This document shows positions 1-5,789 of a DNA stretch of 5,789 nt, piece after piece. Below the pieces are notes generated by a model. That model saw only the letters and a program-made list of their open reading frames with translations. It searched no databases and was not told where the DNA came from. The number at the start of each line of letters is the position of its first letter. The stretch's first letter is position 1. The stretch is from an uncultured archaeon. GTDB taxonomy: Archaea > Nanobdellota > Nanobdellia > Pacearchaeales > GW2011-AR1. A program made the position numbers and the translations under genes. Location: contig CAIQQL010000055.1 in the NCBI GenBank assembly GCA_903873955.1, forward strand, positions 1 to 5,789, in the 5' to 3' direction.

Positions 1-2
1 AT

Positions 3-3000
3 ACCCAAGGTCCGATGGTTAATTTCACCACTCCAACCCCCCTCAATGCAACAACCAGTTTCAATTATTCAGCGCAGATCAACATCAGTATCACCAATGC
101 TCCGGATTTGACTACCTTCATCTGGAACTGGAACGGAACCAATTATTCCTTGTTCAATCCTTCCCTTGTCGCCATGTTCAATTTTGATAGTTATACCCTG
201 ATGAATGATACAAGCATCTATGGCAGTAACGGGTCCTGCTCAGGAAGCGGGTGTCCTAACTTCAACACCTCAGGTAAATATGGCGGTGCTTATACGTTTG
301 ACGGTATCAATGATGTCATCGATGCAGGAAACGCAAGCTCATTGAATATCGGCGGACCTCTCACCCTCTCCCTCTGGATCAATCCGGTAGGAACCTGGTG
401 CGGAGGAGCAGGCACTAACTCTCTCCTGACCAAGGGAAACTATGCTTTAGAGCGTTATTCTTCGGGAGGCATTGCATTATGGGTGAATGATGGTGGGGGC
501 GGGAAGTATTCCAAGACGACCTCGGATCCTCCTTTCAATCAATGGACACATATAGTCGGTGTTGCCAATGGGACAAGTATTATCCTGTACGTCGATGGCG
601 TCCAAAGCGGTACGCCTACTGCGTCCGGATTCCCTGCTACATCCATTTCCTCTTTGACCATCGGACATAATCCGGCCGGGACCGATTGCACAAGATGGTG
701 GAATGGCTCATTGGATGAGATACGTATCTATAACCGAACGCTTTCTGCCGCAGAGATACAACAACTCTATCTTTCAGATTTATACGAGACAGATAATTCA
801 TCCTGGAGTTTCATTGTCAATGAAAGTTCTATTGCCCGAGGAAATGTTACTTATTATGCCTGGGTCAATGATTCAGTTGGAAATGTAAACTTCACTGAAA
901 CACGAAGTATCTCCCTTGGCGACCCGGTGCAAGCTCCTTGGCCATCCTTTGTCGCCCCAACACCTCTGAACGGGACCTCAACAACAAATCTCTCTCTTAG
1001 CATCAATATGACCCTGGGCAATGCAAGAGATCTCTCCTCATTCATCTGGAACTGGAACAAAACCAATTACTCCCTTTATGACCCTTCTCTTTTCTTAATG
1101 TACAATCTGGATGATAACTCTGCTATTGGAGAAAATTCCAATACCGCGGTTGATGTGAGTAGCAGCAGTCTCAATGGCACTCTGATCTCGGGAGCTGGCT
1201 GGGCTTCGGGAGTCTATGGCAATGCTTTGATACTGGATGGAAGTTCCTATCTTAATCTTTCAACGACAGCAAATGTGATTCCTTCCGGATCTACTGGATG
1301 GACTATCTCTGCATGGATCAATGGCGCGTCATGGGCAACGGACAGTTGGGGTAATGGTATCTATTATGAATCTACTTCCTCTGGAAATTCCTGGACCAAG
1401 ATGACTTTGAGAGTGACTTCGACAGGTCGACTCAATGCAGGGTATCGTGATGCTCCTTCAGGAACATTTATCACTTTTGGTAATTCGGGAATCCTTAATA
1501 CTGGGACCTGGTATCATGTTGTCTTAACAGTCAATACCTTAAGTGACACCGCATCGTATTATGTCAACGGTGTCTTAAATGTCACCAACTCTTTCAGCAC
1601 CTCTGGAGGACCTATGACTGGATCTTCCACCGGAGGTATGAAGACTATTGGTACTGGGCAATTGGTCTCTGCAGGTAATCACGGATATTTCACCGGTTCC
1701 ATTGATGAGGTACGCATGTGGAATCGTATATTAAGCGCCAATGAAATAGCCCTGCTCTATACCTCGAACTTACAGAAAGTCGACTCTACACAATGGTCTT
1801 TTGTTACCAATAAGACCAACCTCTCGATAGGTAACTACACTTATTTTGCCTGGGCCAATACTACAGTAGGAAACGCAAACAGTTCAGAGACGCGAGTTGT
1901 CGCCATCGTACCACCCGTGCAAGCCCCTTGGCCATCCTTTGTCGCCCCAACACCTTTGAATGGGACTTCAACGGTGAATTCTTCAGTTATCATCAACCTG
2001 ACCATCGGCAATGCTGACGACCTCTCGTCTTTTGTCTGGGACTGGAACCATACCGACTATTCAATTTATGATTCCTCTCTTCTTTTAATGTACAACTTTG
2101 ATAAGGTCTCCTCATTTGGAGAGAACAATTCAGTAGCGGTTGATTTCAGTGGGAGAGGCATCAATGCGACAGTGCAAAATGCGACCTCATGGAGCAGCAG
2201 CGGTAAATATGGCGGAGCTTTTGTCTTCAATGGAGTAGACAATTCCATCACGCTAGGCAAACCTTCTGCCCTCAGTTTTGGAAATATCGACTTTACCCTC
2301 TCTGCTTGGGTCAAGGCCACTGATTATTCTGCAACCACCAAATACCTGTTCAGTAATATGGGAAGTAACAATCGTGGTTTTAGGATCACCACAGGCGACG
2401 CTTCCAATGTCGGAAAACTGAGGATACAGCTGGGCGATGGAACAATCAATACATTCTTCTCAAGCACTACTTTACCTGCAACCGATAATCAATGGTCTTA
2501 TTGGACCATTGTTGTAAGTCGTATGACGACACAAATGTTGATCTATGTCGATGGGAATCAAGTCGGTTCACCTATCGACATCTCTTCTGCATCAGGCTCT
2601 CTTGACACAACAACTGCTACTTTCATTGGAGCGAATCCTGCAGGAGTCTCCAGTACAACCACCTGGTCTGGTGCAATTGATGAAGTCCGTATCTGGAACC
2701 GCGTATTGGCTCCAAGTGAAATCACCCAATCTTATACTTCAAACCTGCAGAGAGTCAGCAATTCGTCCTGGTCTTTTATGACCAATGTGAGCAATCTTTC
2801 TCTAGGTAACTATACTTACTATGCCTCGGCCACTGATGCTGCAGGAAACGTAAACGTTTCAGAGACGCGAGTTGTCGCCATCGTACCACCCGTGCAAGCT
2901 CCTTGGCCATCCTTTGTCTCTCCAACTCCTGCAAATGCTTCACAGACGTACAATACATCATTGGTGGTCAATGTCTCTCTCTTGAACGCTGATGATCTTG

Positions 3001-5789
3001 CAAGTTTTGTCTGGAACTGGAACAACACGAATTATTCAATCTATGACTCTTCATTGCGTCTGATGTATAATTTTGATAATCTTTCCTCTTTGGGAGAGAA
3101 TGCAACGTTGGTAGTAGACTCTAGTCTTTACGGAAACAATGGGACTGTTACTGGAGCAATCTGGAACTCTTCAGGGAAGTTTAAAGGAGCATATCAATTT
3201 GATGGGACTAGTGATACTGTCGATGTCCCTTCTTTTACTTTCAATCCGCAAGGAGTTTATTCTACTTCTTTCTGGTTTTTAGCACGTTCTAACAACACCC
3301 AATACTTGTTTGATTACCGTCTTTCTGACACTACGGGCAATGCAGCAGTCATCGCTTTTGGATTTAACAATCTTTCAACTATCAGTTATACCGTCCATGG
3401 TGCAGGTACCTTTGTTAATTCGCCTGTCAATGTCTCTTTGTTTGACTGGCATCATGCTGTCGTCATTCATGATTCAAATGCTAACACTCTCTCTATTTAT
3501 CTTGACGGTGCCTTAGCACTTTCTTCCTCTTTCAGCACGCCTCTTTCAATCACTTCGGCTCCTTTACGAATTGGCGCGAGAAGACTAACTTCAACTAACT
3601 GGTTTAATGGATCCCTTGATGAAGTACGAATCTGGAACCGCTCGCTCTCTGCAGCTGAAGTCCGACAGATTTACGCTTCCAATCTCTTTAAGTTCAGCAA
3701 TTCCACATGGAATTTTGTCGTAAATGAGAGTAGTCTATCCTCTGGAAATTATACCTATCTTGCTACCGTGAATGATATTTTGGGGAATGTAAACAGTACT
3801 GAGACACGAAGCTTAACAATCCTTAATGATACGCAAGCTCCAGCCATCAACAGTGCATCACCGGGAATGGGTGCTGCGTTTGCTACCCAGAACGGTTCAA
3901 ACCTCAATTTCACCCTTAATGCAAGCGACAACTCCGGTCTTAGGAACGCCACTCTTTTCATCTACAACAACCTGACCGGTCAGTTAGTGAATCGTACGAC
4001 CTTCACGTTTATCGGTTCGCCTCTTAATTATCTCTTGGGCATGATGGTCTATCTTGCAGATGGCATCTACAACTGGTTCTGGCAAGTGTATGATATCGCA
4101 GGCAATGCCATAGTCGGTTCAAATATTACCATATCTGTGAATGTAAACGCACCTTATCTCAACTTTACGTATGCAACTCCTCAGAATAATTCCGTCGCTC
4201 TCGGTCTTACTGTGCCCGTCAGTGTCCTCATTTCCCATGCCTCGGATCTTGCAAATTTAACCTGGAACTGGAACAGCACCAACTACTCGATGTATGACTC
4301 CTCCTTGCTTCTGATGTACAATTTTGACAATAACAGTGTGTTTGGAGAAAATGCGACGAGAATCGTTGATTTCAGCTCTTATGGAAACAATGGGACTGCA
4401 ATTGGCGGAGTCCTCTGGAACACCTCAGGCAAATACGGTGGAGCCTATCAATTCAACGGATTTGGAAATCTAACGGTCTCACCCGGTGTTACTTCTAAAA
4501 ACTTCACTCTTGCACTTTGGTTCAAGACCTCCAATGGCCAGCAGAGCAATTTCAGGACTTTCCTGGTCAAAGAAAACAGTACCACCCGAACCTACTGGCT
4601 AGGTCTTGCAGGTGCAACTGGCGCCCATTACTGTGGGATCGGTTCTATTGACTTCCTTAATTCTGTTGGAAATGTAGCCGAAGCAGGATATGTCTGTTCA
4701 GGTGCACGTTATGATGACGATGCCTGGCACTATGTGGCCCTTACCTATAACAGCTCCACCTTGAACCTTTATATCGATGGTGCGTTTGTGAACTCCACTG
4801 TCACAGGTGTCCCTGACCAAAACAGTGCGAATACTTCTATAGGGTATGAACCTCTTTACTCGACGACCAATGGCTTTACAGGTCTTCTTGATGATGTCAA
4901 GATCTGGAACAGGGCATTATCGCTTGCAGAAGTGAAACAGCAGTACCTTTCCACAACTTATCGAATTAGCAATGAGAGCTGGATCTTCAACACCAGCCAA
5001 ACTGGTCTTGCTGGCGGCAGCTATACTTATCAGGCCTTTGCCCAGGATATTTCTGGGAATCTCAACAGCACTGAGCGAAGAACTGTGCAAGTCAGTTCCC
5101 TTGTCCCTCAGCTCGCTTTTGTCAGTCCTTCTCCTCTTGACAATGCCTTCACCTTAAACCTCTCTACAAACTTCACGATCAATCTCACGCAGATTTCGAC
5201 GCTCGCTTCCTTTGTCTGGAACTGGAACAGCACCAATTATTCGATGTATGATCCTTCCCTTGTCTTAATGTATAACTTTGAGAACAATAGTGTCATGGGC
5301 GAGAATGCAACCAAGATACTGGATCTTGGTCTTTCCGGAAACAATGGGACAGTTTATGGTGGAGCCTCCTGGATTAGCTCTGGTCGATATGGCGGAGCCT
5401 ATCAGTTTGATGGGTCCAGTGGTTATGTCCTCTTTACCAAGCCTGTCTCAAACACCAATTTTGTCCTTAGCATGTGGGTCAATTTTGCCAATGACACCAC
5501 TCGTTATGCGCTGGTCAATTTTGAGAATGATAACTCTGGAGGCTGGGATCTTGAAATAAACTCGGGCAGACTGAGAGTGGTACAGCAAGGCTTGACCGGG
5601 CATCAGCAGAGCATTCCTTTGAGCGCAAACGCTTGGCATTACATTGTCCTTGATAATATCAATGGTAAATATTATGTGGATGGAGTCAATTCAAGTGTCG
5701 ATAAGATCACTGGCCTTAGCAATGCTTATTGGCGCTTAGGCTTTGTTGGAGCCTCTAATTATGGTGTTCAAAATTGGTTCAATGGTTCA
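3..5789 (+). CDS. Giant surface protein with six LamG-like/Ig-like composite repeats (partial, open at both ends)
   Basis: The frame starting at base 3 is open for 1,929 codons with no stop, so residue n begins at base 3n. Both termini lie outside the window. The protein contains six LamG_3-type (concanavalin A-like jelly-roll) domains at about residues 54-256, 362-586, 692-911, 1017-1224, 1434-1648 and 1752 to the edge. Each is flanked by two halves of an Ig-like domain, and a lone Ig-like domain lies at about 1275-1381. LamG hallmarks seen are the first strand with [YF]N[FL][DE], a GKYGGAY-FxG type strand (five of six units; YGNAL in unit 2), a W-H or W-Y strand, a Y[VIL][DN]G strand, and the final G[SAL][LI]D[ED]-x-[RK]-x-[WY]NR strand. 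Domains of this family often bind glycans or mediate adhesion; that role is inferred here, as is a location outside the cell, based on the very high N-x-S/T sequon density and scarcity of cysteine (six in all). No catalytic motif was recognised. A signal peptide, transmembrane anchor or S-layer domain would have to lie outside the window. The open frame and domain family are firm; the function is not. Confidence 0.95.
12..920 (+). repeat. Composite repeat unit 1: split Ig-like domain with LamG domain
   Basis: Residues 4-306. The N-terminal Ig half begins at PMVNF, passes a PTPLNAT stretch and ends in IWNWNGTNYS (WNWN at bases 123-134). The LamG domain covers about bases 162-770, with its YVDG strand at residues 196-199 and the closing NGSLDEIRIYNRTLS strand near bases 702-746. 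The C-terminal Ig half runs from W268 to TETR (residues 298-301). This copy is the most diverged: it lacks the GEN-x-VD-S-GNNGT stretch of the others and instead carries a short loop with C79 and C84. Two more cysteines, C133 and C229, are also in this LamG domain. The two cysteine pairs could form disulfides, which is an inference. The window opens only a few residues before this unit, so an earlier unit may lie upstream. Confidence 0.85.
921..1910 (+). repeat. Composite repeat unit 2: split Ig-like domain with LamG domain
   Basis: Residues 307-636, the longest unit at 330 residues. It opens with DPVQAPWPSFVAPTP, a linker shared almost exactly with unit 3. The N-terminal half ends in IWNWNKTNYS (WNWN at bases 1047-1058). 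The LamG domain covers about bases 1086-1760, with a YVNG strand at residues 520-523, where Asn replaces the Asp found in the other copies, and a closing GSIDEVRMWNRILS strand near bases 1695-1736. The C-terminal Ig half runs from W598 to SETR (residues 628-631), followed by VVAIVPPVQAP. This LamG domain is longer than the others because of extended loops between residues about 440 and 560. Confidence 0.85.
927..982 (+). repeat. Junction DNA repeat, copy at the unit 1/2 join
   Basis: This stretch matches 1917-1972 at 52 of 56 positions; the differences fall at 935, 966, 971 and 977. It also matches 2892-2918 exactly over its first 27 bases. It encodes the linker VQAPWPSFVAPTP and the start of the next unit. 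Similarity falls off quickly on both sides. Confidence 0.85.
1883..1972 (+). repeat. Junction DNA repeat, copy at the unit 2/3 join
   Basis: Bases 1883-1943 match 2858-2918 at 60 of 61 positions; the single difference, at 1925/2900, is synonymous (both codons encode Ala). The right-hand part, 1917-1972, matches 927-982 at 52 of 56 positions. This copy therefore joins two overlapping blocks of similarity, one shared with the downstream join and one with the upstream join. Confidence 0.88.
1911..2885 (+). repeat. Composite repeat unit 3: split Ig-like domain with LamG domain
   Basis: Residues 637-961. It begins with PPVQAPWPSFVAPTP, and its N-terminal half ends in VWDWNHTDYS (bases 2034-2063). 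It is the only copy with WDWN in place of WNWN. The LamG domain covers about bases 2076-2735. It includes SSGKYGGAFVFNG, a YVDG strand at residues 848-851 and a closing GAIDEVRIWNRVLA strand near bases 2670-2711. The C-terminal Ig half runs from W923 to SETR (residues 953-956). The bases around that end and the next linker are nearly identical to those at the end of unit 2. No cysteine is present. Confidence 0.85.
2858..2918 (+). repeat. Junction DNA repeat, copy at the unit 3/4 join
   Basis: It matches 1883-1943 at 60 of 61 positions and encodes the end of the C-terminal Ig half (SETRVVAIVPP) and the linker VQAPWPSFV. Directly after 2918 the match to both other copies breaks: Ala-Pro-Thr-Pro codons become differently spelled Ser-Pro-Thr-Pro codons. 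The sharp edge is more like conversion or crossover than slow decay. Confidence 0.88.
2886..3824 (+). repeat. Composite repeat unit 4: split Ig-like domain with LamG domain
   Basis: Residues 962-1274. It opens with PPVQAPWPSFVSPTP, and its N-terminal half ends in VWNWNNTNYS (WNWN at bases 3012-3023). The LamG domain covers about bases 3051-3674. It has an SLYGNNGT turn, SSGKFKGAYQFDG, a YLDG strand at residues 1166-1169 and a closing NGSLDEVRIWNRSLS strand near bases 3606-3650. The C-terminal Ig half runs from W1236 to TETR (residues 1266-1269). Unlike units 1-3, it is not followed directly by another nested unit but by an uninterrupted Ig-like domain. No cysteine is present. Confidence 0.85.
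3825..4145 (+). other. Lone Ig-like (beta-sandwich) domain without LamG insert
   Basis: Residues 1275-1381. It starts with NDTQAPAINSASP, in the same position as the linker that opens other units. A NFTLNASDNSGLRNATLFIY stretch lies where the other units have their WNWN strand. It ends with ADGIYNWFWQVYD and an AGN turn (residues 1352-1368), which match the GNYTYYA..D..GN strands of the C-terminal Ig halves. The pattern resembles bacterial and archaeal Ig-like domains of adhesins. It adds about 100 residues to the spacing between units 4 and 5: the WNWN-to-WNWN distance is 417 residues here against 308-330 elsewhere. The Ig-like assignment rests on strand pattern, not on a profile match. Confidence 0.65.
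4146..5099 (+). repeat. Composite repeat unit 5: split Ig-like domain with LamG domain
   Basis: Residues 1382-1699. It begins with NAPYLNFTYATPQNNS, and its N-terminal half ends in TWNWNSTNYSMYD (WNWN at bases 4263-4274). The LamG domain covers about bases 4302-4946. It contains GENAT, an SSYGNNGT turn, SGKYGGAYQFNG, a YIDG strand at residues 1590-1593 and a closing GLLDDVKIWNRALS strand near bases 4881-4922; Asp and Lys here replace the usual Glu and Arg. Two cysteines, C1544 and C1565, lie in the middle of the domain and could pair. The C-terminal Ig half runs from W1660 to TERR (residues 1690-1693). Its opening LamG strands are very close to those of unit 6. Confidence 0.85.
5100..5789 (+). 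repeat. Composite repeat unit 6: split Ig-like domain with LamG domain, cut by window edge
   Basis: Residues 1700-1929, incomplete. The N-terminal half has LAFVSPSPLDN and ends in VWNWNSTNYSMYD (WNWN at bases 5217-5228). The LamG domain starts at about base 5256 and includes GENAT, a GLSGNNGT turn, SGRYGGAYQFDG, a W-H strand (AWHYIVL, about bases 5631-5651) and a YVDG strand at residues 1891-1894. The window stops at WFNGS, just before the expected LDEVRIWNR strand, so the end of the LamG domain and the C-terminal Ig half lie downstream. Confidence 0.85.

Noticed and set aside
15..17. In-frame ATG near the window start as a possible start codon
   Set aside because: Codons before it are open to the edge, there is no room to see a ribosome binding site, and the protein there begins in mid-architecture with no signal peptide.
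162..770. LamG domain as a catalytic glycoside hydrolase of the concanavalin A-like fold
   Set aside because: No paired catalytic glutamate motif such as the GH16 ExDxxE was seen in any copy, and the closing LDEVRIWNR strand is typical of non-catalytic LamG_3 domains.
854..1066. Minus-strand open frame of 70 codons, with similar ones at 2819-3028 and 3755-3961
   Set aside because: They lie antisense to the ends of units 1, 3 and 4, and the first two resemble each other only because the + strand is repeated there. Each is short and fully overlaps the 1,929-codon frame.
927..2918. Regularly spaced repeats as a CRISPR array or insertion-sequence ends
   Set aside because: The repeats are about 1 kb apart, in one open reading frame, encode a conserved linker, and are direct repeats without palindromes or a transposase.
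5278..5559. Plus-strand open frame of 93 codons in another frame
   Set aside because: It lies wholly inside unit 6, whose LamG domain is well conserved in the main frame; its own translation shows no recognisable domain or repeat counterpart.
3..5789. Frameshift or pseudogene decay
   Set aside because: The frame was followed codon by codon across the window without a stop, and every domain keeps its order and key strands.

Overview
The whole window lies inside one very large protein-coding gene on the + strand. Reading from base 3, the frame stays open through base 5789 (1,929 codons, no stop). Neither the start codon nor the stop codon is in the window. The other five reading frames are broken by frequent stops. 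No non-coding gap, RNA gene, promoter, ribosome binding site or terminator was seen.

The protein is a modular, repetitive surface-type protein. It has six copies of a composite unit of about 303-330 residues; the sixth is cut off by the window edge. Each unit has three parts: (a) a short N-terminal Ig-like half starting near a PTP motif and ending in [IV]W[ND]WNxT[ND]YS; (b) a LamG/concanavalin A-like jelly-roll domain (LamG_3 type), running from a [LA]M[YF]N[FL] strand to an [LI]D[ED][IV][RK]x[WY]NR ending; (c) a C-terminal Ig-like half with W.F followed by Y.Y/F.A...GN.N..E.R. Between units 4 and 5 there is one extra Ig-like domain of about 107 residues with no LamG domain in it. Layout: unit 1 at 12-920, unit 2 at 921-1910, unit 3 at 1911-2885, unit 4 at 2886-3824, lone Ig-like domain at 3825-4145, unit 5 at 4146-5099, unit 6 at 5100 to the edge.

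The most interesting reading is that the LamG domain sits inside the Ig-like domain, splitting it, and that this nested unit was then duplicated in tandem. The lone Ig-like domain would be the uninterrupted form. At the DNA level the joins between units 1/2, 2/3 and 3/4 are nearly identical and have sharp edges, whereas the LamG cores are strongly diverged. That pattern fits recombination or gene conversion between repeats, with a fixed framework and diversifying binding domains.

Organism: the protein is rich in Asn, Ser and Thr, very dense in N-x-S/T sequons (18 in about the first 310 residues) and almost free of cysteine. The WNWN-TNYS plus LamG architecture resembles, from memory, giant cell-surface proteins of uncultured archaea, especially DPANN-type lineages such as Woesearchaeota or Pacearchaeota. 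This taxonomic guess is an inference of moderate strength. The likely role is a secreted or surface-anchored adhesin or glycan-binding protein, but no signal peptide or anchor can be checked here.
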